Shown in pieces: positions 1 through 29,879 of a DNA stretch of 64,000 nucleotides. The position numbers were made by a program, and so were the translations under genes. The notes below the pieces were generated by a model. The model saw only the letters and a program-made list of their open reading frames with translations. It had not been told where the DNA came from and did not search any database. How positions within the stretch are numbered: the first letter of the stretch is position 1; each line of letters begins with the position of its first letter. The DNA comes from Sorex araneus (Eukaryota; Chordata; Mammalia; Eulipotyphla; Soricidae): contig NC_073311.1 of NCBI RefSeq assembly GCF_027595985.1, forward strand, positions 51,065,292-51,129,291, read 5' to 3'.

Positions 1-128
1 TCCTCTATTATCCGAGTCTCTGAGCTGGAGTATTGATACCTAATAAAATGCTTGCTGGCCTCCTCAAGTTCTTTCTAAAAATCATCTAAACAACACTAGA
101 ATTTCTTTCCTATAGTTCTATTTATTTA

Positions 129-388
129 TGGACTGGAGCCATAACACAGCAGGTAAGGAGTTTGCCTTGCACGCAGCCAACTCAGATTCGATACCTCTGT
201 CCCTCTCAGAGAGCCCGGCAAGCCACTCAGAGTGTCCCGCCTGCACAGCAGAGCCTGGCAAGCTACTCGTGGTGTATTCGATATGCCAAAAAACAGTGTC
301 AACAAGTCTCACAATGGAGACGTTACTGGTGCCAGCTAAAGCAAATCTATGAACAACGGGATGGCAGTGCTACAGTGCTAGTTCTATT
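129..388 (+). mobile_element. SINE, RTE-tailed subtype
   Basis: GGACTGGAGCCATAACACAG head with Pol III A/B-box remnants, a middle CTCTCAGAGAGCCCGGCAAG, and the RTE-like end ATGGAGACGTTACTGG ending in a TACAGTGCTA-type tail. Confidence 0.9.
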
Positions 389-501
389 TATAGTGGCATC
401 AGGTTAGCCCTGTGAAGAATGTGCTTTTACTGCTTTACCAGAGTTTGGTCATCTTTAGGGACATCTTACTACCCTTGAATTTGAGTTTGATCAGTGCCAC
501 T

Positions 502-747
502 TGGGCTGCAATAATAGCACAGCGGGTAGGGCATTTGCCTTGCATGCGGCCGACCTGAGTTCAATTCCTCCATCCCTCTCGGAGAGCCTGGCAAGCTACC
601 GAGAGTATCCCGCCCACACGGCAAAGCCTGGCAAGCTAACCGTGGTGCATTGCGTATGCCAAAAACAGTAACAACAAATCTCACAATGGTGACGTTACTG
701 GTGCCCGCGTGAGCAAATCGATGAACAATGGGATGACAGTGCTACAG
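502..747 (+). mobile_element. SINE, RTE-tailed subtype
   Basis: GGGCTGCAATAATAGCACAG head. It ends in ACAATGGTGACGTTACTGGT and GATGACAGTGCTACAG. Confidence 0.92.
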
Positions 748-1039
748 GGCATGTGCCACTTGTGGTGTGTGTGCATTAAGTCTTGGACAGTTCATGTCAA
801 AACATAACAAAGAAATTATTCTTCTCTGAATATGGTCTACTGGAATTTGAACAGTGAATTTCTCGTGCACTTTGGAAATATTGGCACCTCTTTTGGGGAC
901 ACAACAGTGAACATTCAGTAAATGTGGAGGAGAATGACAGGATCACAGAATACTATTGGCCTAGAAAGTCATGGAGTAGATGATTTACTAAAAACTAAAT
1001 AACTAACAGTTATTATCTGAGATAATAACTTCTCTGGGT

Positions 1040-1550
1040 TTGGGGTGTGGGGACACAGGGTGCTCAGAGTGTACTCCTGGCTCTGTGCTCAGGGATCACA
1101 CGTGGTGCAACTCAGGAAACCATATGAGGTGCCAGGGATGGAACTAGGTTAGCCACATGCAAGGCAAGCACCCAACCCATTGTATTATCTCTCTAGTTCA
1201 ATGATACACTTTTGAAAATTGTCACACATTAAATCAGGTGGGAGTGTCAACTAGTCCCTTGCCCAGAAGAGGGCTGACAATTCAAACCAGACAGGGAAGA
1301 AACTGAATGAAGGGGAAACCCAAAAAGTTTCCTGCAGGTCTCACATGGATGCTGAGTCAAGTTTCCCATATTCTTAATTGGGGGGGGGATTGTTTTGGGA
1401 CCACACCTGGCAATGCCCAGGCTCTGCCTTCAGGATTCACTCCTGGCGGTGTTCGGAGGACCTTAGGGGATACCGGGGATAGAACCCACATTGGCCACTT
1501 GCAATGCAAGTGCCCTACCTGTAGTACCATCGCTCTGATCCCTCCCAGAT
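1040..1550 (-). mobile_element. Two old poly(A)-subtype SINEs (1,040-1,199; 1,389-1,548)
   Basis: Both show the reversed pattern: CACACxTGG, CTCCTGGCTCTGTGCTCAGG, ACCATATG or its remnant, and GCAAGTGCCCTACC. Both are diverged. Confidence 0.8.
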
Positions 1551-1560
1551 TCTTAATTTG

Positions 1561-2390
1561 AATTGAGTCATTGTAGCTCAGGGAGATTGGGCGTTCTAAT
1601 TACACAAAGCATACAGTTATCACTGCTAGCAACGTATACATTTAACATGGCAGCCACTAAAAGCATCACTTGCTTTTCTCTTCCTACTGCACTCTTCCCA
1701 GTCAGAAGTCTTCAGGGTGATGGGTGGATGCTGGTCACCATCATACACGTAGTTTACAAACATTTTGTGCTTCAAGAGAGCCACGCTGTTTATATAATGT
1801 AGAGAATTCTTAGAAATTGCCTTCGCTTATTTTTGTCTCTGTTCTCATTGCATTTCAGGCTTCATATTAGAACCCCAGTTCTTACATTTATGGAGTCACT
1901 CTCCTCTACATGCTGAAATTTGTTTTAGTTATGGAATAGTAACTTATTTATTTTGTTGCACTCTAAACTCAGGACAAAAGAAAATCATCTGGCCTTGCAG
2001 AGGCTCATCAGAGAGATCCTTTAGATTTTATGATTCACTTATGATGAAGGGAAGCAGGACTTAGGTGAAAGAGCAAATAATTTTTGGTTTATCTTTATAA
2101 TACAAAAATTTTTGTTTTGGTTTTATCTATAAATTTTGTTATATCTTTATTAGAGATAATAACATGCCAAAATAAAAAAAATGGTAACTTAAAACTTACT
2201 ACAGCATAAAATATGGCCACAACAATCCTGATGGGGAAAACAGGATGAAGAGTAACAGACTTGAATTTTGCTCCTTCAGACTGCATTATTTTTTTCCATG
2301 AATGCCCTCCTGTTTCAAAACTTGGAGCATTTACACTCTTTCTATGCAATTCTAGTTGCAGAAATGATTTATTATCAACTACATGTGAAC
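1561..2390. other. No gene or repeat recognised
   Basis: AT-rich non-coding sequence. Open frames are short and unlike known proteins. Confidence 0.5.
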
Positions 2391-2399
2391 ATTTATTTT

Positions 2400-3113
2400 T
2401 GCTTTTGGGGTCACACTCAGGGATTACTCCTGGCTTTGCACTCAGGAATTACTCCTGGTGGTGCTTGGGGGACCATATGGGATGCCAGGGATCAAACCTG
2501 GGTCAGCTACATGCAAGGAAAATGCCCTACATGCTGTACTATTGCTCCGGCCCCCATGTGAACATTTTTAAGAGTTTTTACCATGCAAAACATCTACTTC
2601 ATCCACATAGGAGTATATAACATGCTTCTCATAAGATACTTAGAGCAACAATATCCAAGAATGAAGGCTGATATCATCTTTTGAGTACAGAATACAAAAT
2701 AGGGTCTGATTAATAAACATGTTCAATAATCAGTTAGGAGATTTGTAGGGACCAGAGAGGTTGAAAAGGGGTGAAGGTACTTGCCTTGTGTCCTACTTAC
2801 CCTGGTTCAAATTCCTGAGACAATGTGTGGTTCCTTGAACACCACAAGTCCCTCTTGAGCAAAGAACTTGGAATAGCCTCTGGCTATATTGATTTTTCAG
2901 ATGGAAATATTGGCATAACTTATTGATGATACCTTTTAAATAGCAAAAAAAATTTTGGCATTTTGGGTTACACTTGATGATGCTCAGGAGTTACTCCTAC
3001 CTTTGCACTCAGGAATTACTCCTGGCAGTGCTCGGAGGACTGTATGGGATGCCAGGGATCAAACCCGGGTGCAAGGCAAAGACCTTAATTACTGAACTAC
3101 CACTCCAGTTCCT
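2400..3113. mobile_element. Three SINE copies (2,400-2,554 -; 2,748-2,880 + decayed; 2,955-3,113 -)
   Basis: Each minus copy has GGTTACTCC/GGATTACTCC, CTCAGGAATTACTCCTGG, GGGATGCCAGGGATCAAAC. The middle one keeps only the head and B box. Confidence 0.75.
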
Positions 3114-3255
3114 TATATATAGCAATTTTATTGAATAAATAAGATTGTGTTATAACAATTTCAGGAGTGCACTATTTTAAATCAACATTTGTCCTCATTG
3201 ATTGCTGATGGGAATGCCAATTGGTCCAGCCCTTTTGCAAAATGATATGGATACA

Positions 3256-4060
3256 TCACTGTATCACTGTCATCCCATTGTTCATCAATTTACTCAAGCG
3301 GGCACCAGTAATGTGTCCATTTGTCCCAGCCCTGAGATTTTAGCATCCTCTCCTTACTTGTCTTTCCCAATGATTGGAGGCTCTTTCAGGGTCAGGGAAA
3401 TGAGATCTGTTATTGTTACTGTTTTTTGCATATCAAACATGCCACAGGGAGCTTGCCAGGCTCTGCTGTATGGGGGGGGGGGATACTCTAGGTAGCTTGC
3501 CAGGCTCTCCGAGAGGCATATATATATGTGTGTATATATATGTATATGTATATGTATTTCCCTCTATGGTTTTATGGAAAATGGGTAGGGAGTGTCTTGT
3601 GATGTGTCACGCAACCGTGAAGCAGCCACACAGTCCAGGAATATGTTCACTCATGCATGAGGCTCGGCCCGAGCACGTGCAAAGCGGCCTGGAGTGTGGC
3701 AGTGGTTGTGTAGTGGAGTTCAGCTGGGTCCCTCGGGGCAGGGAGGACTCTCACCTCGCCCTCCTCTGGGGTGCCCTGAGTAGAAACAGCCTCTGGCACG
3801 GAGTCCAGTGGTGTGGTTTACTACTAAATCATCTGTTTCTAAAAATAGGCGCCTCATTTTATGCTCCCTTCCAGGAGAAGCAGCCTTGAGTTCTGGAGGA
3901 TGGCCGATGAGGAGATTATCTGGCACTGACAGGATGTGGCTTATGGGTGTGACCCCAGGGTGGCTGGAGACTTGGGGAATCAGGCAGAGGATCTCTGCTC
4001 CCGGGTCCCTTAGAGCCTAGAGTTCAAGATCACAAAGTTCCGCATTACCATGGTTCCATG
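3256..4060 (-). mobile_element. Composite SINE-derived unit with extra RTE-like segment
   Basis: CACCAGTAATGTGTCCATTT then GTCCCAGCCCTGAG, an extra block (TCTTTCAGGGTCAGGGAAAT), then the ordinary SINE body. It is followed by about 250 bp (from TGATGTGTCACGCAACCG through CATGCATGAGGCTCGGCC) that recurs at 9.1-9.65 kb. Confidence 0.6.
3516..3557. repeat. (TATATG)n simple repeat
   Basis: ATATATATGTG/TATGTATATG run at the end of a SINE-derived unit. Confidence 0.8.
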
Positions 4061-4189
4061 GGAACACACCTATATACATAAGCTTTTTCTAAGTTTTCAA
4101 CTCAGGGATGATTTCTAGCCTGCTCTAACTGAAGATGTAAGCAACTGTCACACTTCTAAGGTCTTTACTACCATACTCTAAAGTCAGCC

Positions 4190-5912
<1,723 letters not shown>

Positions 5913-5949
5913 ACTCAAAAGAAAGTTAGCATTTGTATAAAATGTGTTA

Positions 5950-6957
5950 AGTCACCACTTCACTTGTATCACTTGTCTTCCCAATCCTTGATCTTCAATT
6001 TGCTTCAGCGGCCGCCAGTAATGTCTCCATTTGTCCCTGTCGCGTGCTAGTGTAGCCCAATGATATCCAGGGACAGGCAGTGCCTCAAACTGTTCATTCA
6101 GGGTTTTGACGAAGAAGTCTGACCATCTCGTTGGTGGGTGGCCACGCGGTCTTTTGACGTCCCGTGGAATCCAGTCAGTAACAGCTCTAGTCCAGCGGTT
6201 GTCTCTGAATTGCATTATGTGTCCAGCCCATCTGATTTTTGATGTCTTGGCAAACGAGACAGCATCCTGATTCTTGACCATCGATGGAGGTCTGAACTCC
6301 AGATTCCTTCTCTCATTTGAGTGAGACGTGGTACTCCTAGCATGGCTCTTTCGATTCCTCTTTGGGATCCCCAAATAGCGTTCTCATCCTGTTTGCGTAG
6401 GGCCCAGGTCTCTGAGGCATATGTTAGTGCAGAAAGAACGGTGGAATCAAAAAGATGTGTCCGGAGCCAGAGATCCCTCGTCCTCTTAACCACCTCCTTG
6501 ACGCTCTTGAAGGCTTTCCACATTGCTCTCTTCCTCCTGTGGAGTTCTGGCACCTAGTCGTTCATGTTGAGTTCTCCACCCAGGTACACATAGCTGCTGC
6601 ATTTGGAGATGTTTGTTCCATTGAGAGCAAATGGAGCTTCAGGGACTAGTTCGTTTTTCATAAGCATCATCTTGTAGAGGTTCAGCTGCAGTCTGACCCT
6701 TCCACACTCGTGGTCAAAGTTGGCCAGCATTTGTACCACTTAGCCAATGTTTGGCGTTATGAGAATGATATCATCAGCAAAGCGGAGGTGGTGTAGTTGC
6801 CAACCATCTATTTTCACTCCCATTCCTTCCCATTCCAGTCGTCACCTGACGTTCTTGAGGATGGCACTGAAGAGTTTCTGTGATATGGTATTGCCCTGAT
6901 GAACCCTTCTCTTTACGTCAATGATCACTTCCTTGTAGAATGGTGAGATAACCATTA
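5950..6957 (-). mobile_element. RTE-clade LINE, 3' half, decayed
   Basis: Minus-strand reading gives the RTE-type reverse transcriptase end: GNTISQKLFSA, HHLRFADDIILI, KCSSYVYLGGE, LRTHLFDSTVLSALTYASETWA and [15 protein letters not shown], then [14 protein letters not shown]. Stops (near 6,556 and 6,740) and a frameshift (around 6,215-6,374) break it, so it is dead. It ends in a short GTGATACAAGTGAAG-type tail rather than poly(A), typical of RTE. The 5' truncation lies beside a SINE. Confidence 0.85.
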
Positions 6958-6971
6958 AAACTACAAATACT

Positions 6972-7150
6972 GGGGGCTGGAGCAATAGCACAGTGGGTAG
7001 GGCGTTTCCCTTGCACGCGTCCGACCCGGGTTCGAATCCTAACATTCCATATGGTCCCCGAGCACAGTCAGGAGTAATCCTGAGCGCATGAGCCAGCAGT
7101 AACCCCTGTGCATGGCCGGCTGTGACCCCCCAAAAAAAACCAAAAAAAAG
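6972..7150 (+). mobile_element. SINE, poly(A) subtype
   Basis: GGGGCTGGAGCAATAGCACAG head and a B box GGGTTCGAATCC, ending in an A-rich tail. Perfect 14-bp duplication AAACTACAAATACT (6958-6971, 7151-7164). It abuts the RTE fragment. Confidence 0.95.
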
Positions 7151-7569
7151 AAACTACAAATACTATCAATTACCATATAGTTGTTCCTTTTCTTCCAATT
7201 TACCCACCCTCTCCCAAGTTGCTTCAGTTGGTCACTAATAGATTTTATAGTTCAAAAGTTTATTTTTGTTTTATTTACTGCATTTGTTTAATTTACATGT
7301 CACAATGATATATAAACTAAATATTATCATTTTTATATATTTGTCCATATGGCTTTTTTTTTTAACTTAGCAAAACATCTAGAAATGACATAAGAACAGT
7401 GGTGGAGGGTCTCTGCAACTTTGGTGGTGATGAGGATGCAGCAAGTTTTGACTCCCAAACATCAATAATAATGCTCCCACATCCACGTTTCTTCAACTAC
7501 AAAAAAGTAATCAGCAAGCTAAAACCCATGAACTACATTCTTGCAGTTTCTAAAATTTATTTGGAGGCT

Positions 7570-7722
7570 GGAAGTGAGTTTGAGTCATACTCAGAAGTTC
7601 TTAGTGCTCCTGGCTCTGTGCTCAGGAATCACTCCTGATAGTACTTGGAGTAAGAAGGATCAAACCTGGGTCAGCTCTTCGATAGGCAAACACATTAATC
7701 TCTGTACTATTCCTCCAGCCCT
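7570..7722 (-). mobile_element. SINE, old
   Basis: CTCCTGGCTCTGTGCTCAGG, then AATCACTCCTGATAG and a TATTCCTCCAGCCC end. Confidence 0.75.
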
Positions 7723-8086
7723 TGTTCTCATGATCAGACTCTGATTCAGGTTTCAGAAAATGTGGACACACAGTATATCCAGTTAAAAATTTTGTCCTCA
7801 TTTGTAATCTAGAACAATGACAGATAGAGTTTGTTCTGTGGTTTAAACATTAGTAGCCACTTATTATAATAAATTGCTTATTAAATTAATTATCATTAAA
7901 TTGATTAACATTGATAATTTAAAAATATGCATTTTGACCTTAAATGCTTTTAAAAATTAATATTTTATCATTTTTACAAAATTATTCTAGTTGATCAACA
8001 TGGAGTATTATTCTACTTCGTTGTTCTTTCTCTTTTTCTCATTGTTCTTCCTATGCCTTCTAATTGTGACTTATAGTTATGATTCA

Positions 8087-8341
8087 GGCTGGAGTGATAG
8101 CACAGTGGGTAGGGCATTTGCCTTGCATGTGGTCAACCCGAATTTGTTTCCTCCACCCCTCTCGAAGAGCCTGGCAAGCTACTGAGAGTATCTTGACTGC
8201 ATGGCAGAGCCTGGCAAGCTCCATGTGGTGTATTCAATATGCCAAAAACAGTAACAACAAGTCTCACAATGAAGATGTTACTGGTGCCCATTCGAGCAAA
8301 TCAATGAGCAATGGGATGACATCGACAGTGACAGTGACAGA
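8087..8341 (+). mobile_element. SINE, RTE-tailed subtype
   Basis: GGCTGGAGTGATAGCACAG head. RTE-like end with a GACAGTGACAGTGACAG tail. Confidence 0.93.
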
Positions 8342-8461
8342 TTGTGATGCATAAGTATGTCATCTACTTAAGTTTTTATGCGCGGAATTTGTTATACAGT
8401 TGTAAATGAAATTGCTTTTTTAATTTCTTTCTCTCAGTTCATTTTTTGGTTTGTTTCATTT

Positions 8462-8617
8462 TTATAGGTCACACCCAATGATGAGTTACTCCTAACTCTG
8501 TGCTCAAGAATTACTCCTGGCAGTACTCGAGGGATCATATGGGACACTGAAGATAAAATCTAGGATGGCATCATGCAAGGCAAGTGCCCTACCCACTGTA
8601 TTGTCTCTATGGTCCCT
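8462..8617 (-). mobile_element. SINE, poly(A) subtype, old
   Basis: GGTCACACCCAATGATGAG, CTCAAGAATTACTCCTGG and GCAAGTGCCCTACCC in reversed order. Confidence 0.8.
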
Positions 8618-8829
8618 CATTCTGTTCATTTTTAAAAATAAAAGGCAACATTTTTGAAGATTAATTTCATACACTTTAATGAACTGGTTTATTGTTTTCA
8701 ATAGTATTTGGTCTTTGTGAATAGGGTTTTCCATGTATATTATGTGACTTGAGAATAATAATAATTTTACTTTGTTTTAATTTGAATTTCTTGAAGTTTT
8801 TTCTTGCCTAATTTTTCTAGTACTTCCAA

Positions 8830-9655
8830 CGCTATGTTGGATCATGATCACGATCATGAAATCCCGTTAATCACCGATTTCTCGGGTGGGCTCAGTAACC
8901 TCTCATTTCGTCCTTTCCCTGAGATCTTAGAAGTCTATCTCGACCTGGCCCTCCCAGGGATGTCACAATGGGGCTCTTTCAGGGTCAGGGGAATGAGATC
9001 CAGCTTGTGACTGGATTTAGCATATGAATACACCATGGGAAGCTTGCAAGGCTGTCCCACGTGGGCAGGAAACTCTCAGAAGTTGCTAGTTACTCCCAGA
9101 GGGAGAAGTAGGCTACAAGATATCACATGGCCGCAAAGCAGCTGCATGCTTCTGGACCTTGCTTTTAAGTCTCTGGATGTTAGCCATTGATGGAATTACA
9201 CACACCTGGGTTCCTCTGCTGGTACCTTCATGCATGAGGCCTGTCCAAACGTGTGGAGAGGGGCCTTGAGCATGGCTGTAGCTAGGTTCTGGTGGTCTTC
9301 GGCTGCCAGGAGCTCTGCTCAGGGTGGGGAGGGAAGCTGGAGTCCATCCCCTCCGAGGGGCCCCGGGGAAGACAGCCAGGTGTGCGGGCAAGAGACTCTC
9401 TGCATCACTCTCTTCTGAGAGTTTGCTTTTAAGTCTCTCTCTGGATGTTTGCCATTGATGGGATTATACACACCTGGGTTTCTCTGCCGGTACCTTTATG
9501 CATGAGGCCTGTCCGAATGTGTGGAGAGGGGCCCCGAGCATGGCTGTAGCTAGGTTCCGGTGGTCTTCGGTGGGGAGGGTAGCTGGAGCCCATCCCCTCC
9601 GAGGGGCTTCGGGGAAGACAGCCAGGCGTGTGGGCAAGAGACTCTCTGTTGGATA
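8830..9655 (-). mobile_element. Second composite unit with a tandem duplication
   Basis: Same order as 3.26-4.06 kb: decayed RTE-like end, TCTTTCAGGGTCAGGGGAAT, SINE body, then the CATGCATGAGGCCTGTCC block. That block is present twice in tandem (about 9,165-9,410 and 9,427-9,655). Confidence 0.6.
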
Positions 9656-9869
9656 TGTTGGATAATTATAAGAAAAAATCCTTATGCCTGATCTTAATAG
9701 AAAAGTTTTCAGTTTTTTTCTGAGTTTGATATCCACTGAGGGATTGCATATGGCCTTTTTTTAAATGTATATATATAGAAACATATAAGTGCTTTCTATC
9801 CCCATTTTGTTGAGAGTTTTTCCCTCCAACATTTTGTTTAAACTCAATTTTCTTCTGATATATTTAAAT

Positions 9870-10028
9870 AATACTGTCATCTCATTGCTCAACGATTTGT
9901 TCTAGTGGGCACCAGTAATGTCTGTCACTGAGAGACATATTGTTACTGTTTTTGGCATATCCAATACGCACAGGTAGCTTGCCAGGCTCTGCCGTGCAGG
10001 TCCATACTCTCAGTAGCTTGCCGGGCTA
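9870..10028 (-). mobile_element. SINE, RTE-tailed subtype, partial
   Basis: ACTGTCATCTCATTGCTCAA, CACCAGTAATGTCTGTCA and GTTACTGTTTTTGGCATATC in order. Confidence 0.85.
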
Positions 10029-10504
10029 TGTTCAAGAATATTCATTTATTTTTCATTTTGATTTTCATTCATTTTCATATTTTATAGGATTTTAATAAAC
10101 ATTTCTTAATCTTATCTTATATATTTAACATATTGAACAAATTACTTTTCTTATTTTTTCACTTAGCTTCTTTTATTCCACCCAGTGATAATTGATACCT
10201 TTAGAACTACACCCTGCACTTCTTGGCTGACCATACCAAGTGTTTTATAAGGTTTGTATTTGCTTTTTCTTTTATGTAATGGCTTATGGATTTTTTTTTA
10301 TAGTCTGTGGTTTTCCTTGGTATTAAATGACTAGTTATTTAGTAACTTCTAGATAAAATATTGTTCGTTTCACTTTTGGATTTCCTTCTCTAAGTGTTTG
10401 GTTCAAGCACAAAACAGTCATCCTAGTTTCCTTTAGGAATACCTTACAGAATTTCTCACGATAATAATATAATTTAAATAAATTATTATGAACATGCTCT
10501 CTTT

Positions 10505-10990
10505 TTGGTTGGGTCAGACTCAGAAGTGCTCAGAGCTTACCTCTGGCCCTGTGCTCATGTGTGTCTTGTAGCAATGGTTGGAGAGCCATACGTGGTGCTG
10601 GTAATTGAACCCAGTGTGGCTGCAGGTAAGGCAAATGACTTAATCTCTCTTTTACTTCTCTAGCCCTCTCTAAATATATTTTTAAAGAAAATATCTGGCA
10701 TTCCAAGGTGTTCAAGAAAAGATTATATATTTTTAAATTGCACAAAATAGTAGATAACATGATGACCAAAGTGTTCAGGATGTTATATGTCATAATTTCA
10801 AAGTTCTCTCTGTATATTTAAAATAATTTACTATTTTTTTTTTAGTAGGGATCACACTGGGAGGTAATCTAGGATTGCCATGTGGTTCTGGAGGAAGCAC
10901 TTTGGGAGGGGTACGTGGTTCTAGTACCTTACATATGCTAGCCAAATGCTCTCCTATTTGGTCTCTATATGTCCCCAACTCAGGCACTTG
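10505..10990 (-). mobile_element. Two decayed SINEs (10,505-10,668; 10,832-10,990)
   Basis: The first keeps GTGCTCAGAGCTTACCTCTG and AATTGAACCCAGTGTGGC. The second keeps GGATCACACTGGGAG only, so is less certain. Confidence 0.55.
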
Positions 10991-11631
10991 AGAATTTTTA
11001 ATAAGAAATTTTACTCACAAAATAAGCTACTCTATAAATTAACATGGCACAGTGATCACGAGGAAGTAGAATATATTGTAGAGGATATGTTATAAAAAAT
11101 GCATTTTGTTTATCATGGTTGTAGATAAAATTCTCTTTGGGGATTTTCTCATAGAAGCCTTTTATCAATGAAGACTGCAGTGAAACAGGATACCAAGACT
11201 TTCTGGAGAAATATTCACCAGGCAACTGGCAATGTAGTTTATTACTGTGGAAAGAAGTCAGATGCTACAATTCTTAAAGAGATCATTCAAATCACCAATT
11301 AGGGTACATATACAAGTAGACTGATTCACATAAAGTCTCAACTCTAGCTGACAATAAATCAAATTATTTCTGACTTTCAGGAGCATTCTATTATAATGAC
11401 CTAATCACATCTAAAAATTTAAAGAAATCTATATGAAATGGCAATATGAAGATGTTCTCCTGATACGAGGCAGTAAGAAAATTTTCAGGGGATATGCTTA
11501 CTAATGAAACAACATTATGAATCAAGATACTATTAATATGGCTTCAGAAACATGAAAGGGATTTCTAAGATGTGATAAGATAGCAATATATGTCTGATAA
11601 ATAAAGTAGTGGTACAGTAGTGCTATCAGAT
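10991..11631. other. No gene or repeat recognised
   Basis: AT-rich sequence between repeats. The stretch 10,029-10,504 is similar. Confidence 0.5.
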
Positions 11632-11648
11632 TCAAGGAAAAAGTTTTT

Positions 11649-12307
11649 GCTTTTTTAAAAAATTTTATTTTATGCTTTTTAATCCAGACACCGTGAGAAC
11701 AGTTACAGGGCTTTCAAGATCAGTCTCAGTCATCCAATGATCAAACACCCATCCCTTCACCACCAATTTTTTTTTTTTTTTTTTTGCTTTTTGGATCACA
11801 CCCGGCGATGCACAGGGGTTACTCCTGGCTCTGCACTCAGGAATTACACCTGGCGGTGCTCAGGGGACCATATGGGATGCTGGGAATCAAACCCGGGTCG
11901 GCCGAGTGCAAGGCAAACGCCCTACCCGCTGTGCTATTGCTCCAGCCCCAATAACATTCAATTTTTGACAGTAAACTCACTATCATTATTTGGAGTTTTC
12001 CCCCAACAGTCAGGCCTGTCAGAATGGCATCATTAGATCGTATGTTGATAACAAAGAGCATATGACGTTGCACGGTCGTGAAACTGGCCGCCCAGTTTTG
12101 GGATTCTGGTATTAAGTCCAGAGGTATTTCTGCCAGCAGCTGCTGCATTCCGAGATTGGTTTGTGTGCCTCTGGGATCATGGCTGTTCAGGCGAGGGGGA
12201 GCTGTTCATGGGAGGCTACTGGGGTCTCATTTGGGCAGGAAGCAAGGCCGGTTCTGCCCCCCCACCAACCCATCGCGAGATTTCCCATGCATCCCATCAT
12301 TGCAAGC
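11649..12307 (-). mobile_element. 5'-truncated L1 with a nested SINE
   Basis: Flanked by a perfect 17-bp duplication TCAAGGAAAAAGTTTTT (11632-11648, 12308-12324). A poly(A) SINE (11,766-11,948) sits inside the L1 3' UTR. Confidence 0.9.
11766..11948 (-). mobile_element. SINE, poly(A) subtype, young, inside L1
   Basis: T run, then GGATCACACCCGGCGATGCA to CCGCTGTGCTATTGCTCCAG, close to the family consensus. Confidence 0.95.
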
Positions 12308-12324
12308 TCAAGGAAAAAGTTTTT

Positions 12325-13420
12325 TAAAATATGATTTAAATGATAAAAAATCAGAGATTTTTCTAAAACACAATAATTTAAAACTTTATCAAATACTTTT
12401 GAAGTCATCCATATAAGAATCAGGAACAGAGTGAAAAGTTACAGAACAACCTATGTTCTCTCATTCTCTATAAAATGTAGACATTTTGTCTTCCATCTAG
12501 ATATGATAGGAGGATATCACATACTTCTGGTTGCTTTTTAAAAACTTGGTTTTGGTTTCCAAAATATCACTTTCATGAACCATTCACTAAAAAAAAAAAA
12601 AAAAAAGCAAAGCAGAACAAAAAATGTTTAGCTGCTGGTTAAAACCAGATCTTAAAAAACCCTAATGTAATAGGAAAGGAATCTTGGGAGAACTATTCTA
12701 GAAAAGCAGAGTGCATCATGGCCACGTACTCAGCGGGTATTTCCAGGACTGGTAGATTGTTTGGCAAAATTGCATTCTTTCTCTTTCCCTATCTTTCCTC
12801 CTTTTCGGGAAATGAAGCTTACTTTATAAAAGGAATCAGAATGGGTTTCAAGTTAATCATCCAATCTGATATGAGGAACAACAAGTTCATAATCAGTTCC
12901 TGTCTCAGATACTCCTCTCCAGTGCAGAGGACACAATTCTTGGCCCCAAACTGCATTCTTTCAGTGCATTGAACAGTAACTCCTTCTCTTTCCTTCTTTG
13001 ATAATCAAAAAGAAGTCTCTTGCTCTTGTACCCTAAAAACTTTAACCAAATGCAATCTTATTTGAAATACATGTTGCAAATGCATTTTATCCTTATTTCA
13101 TTGTTCTATAATTCAGAGTATCTGGATGTAAAGAATCCCTGCTTCAATAAATTCAGTTAACTCTGTGATACTGTAGAAAACCTGGGAAATCTTCCTAAGG
13201 TGGATTCAGAAGGAATAGGAAGAATTGTACCCTTATGAATACAGGGAACAAAAACTAAGACATGGAACAATAACAGCTTTCAAAATTCTCCATGTGTTCC
13301 TGTGTCTTTCTGTTTTGAAGCCATTCAACATTCCTGGTGCCCTGGGTTACATTTTCAATATGATGATGAGTTCAAAGAACTCATATTTTTGTGGTTTCAT
13401 TATTTATCAAATTACAAATA
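12325..13420. other. IDO1 upstream flank, no repeat recognised
   Basis: Single-copy-looking sequence with a short A run at 12,590. It is the likely home of distal IDO1 control elements, but I see none I can name. Confidence 0.4.
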
Positions 13421-13510
13421 AGGAAAGTAGAAATGAAAGCATTTCAAAAGTGAAAGATATTTCTTTCTACCCAGGTGATATATAATGGCAATCCCCATAA
13501 TAAATAGATG
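13421..13510 (+). promoter_or_regulatory. Candidate IDO1 promoter: IRF-like elements and TATA box
   Basis: GAAATGAAAG (about 13430) and AAAGTGAAAG (about 13447) resemble half-sites of interferon-stimulated response elements, which are known to drive IDO1. TATATAA lies at 13479-13485, about 95 bp before the ATG. That predicts a short 5' UTR starting near 13510. The elements were seen by eye and no matrix scoring was done. Confidence 0.4.
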
Positions 13511-13543
13511 TTCTGAAACATCTGAGGGAATTAGAAGCCCTAA

Positions 13544-29879
<16,336 letters not shown>

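Noticed and set aside
7013-7037. tRNA gene candidates at SINE heads (B box GGGTTCGAATCC)
   Set aside because: The cloverleaf is not preserved and the heads are part of SINEs with target duplications.
13225-13485. 86-codon open frame just upstream of IDO1
   Set aside because: No similarity recognised, and it overlaps the candidate promoter. Chance ORF.
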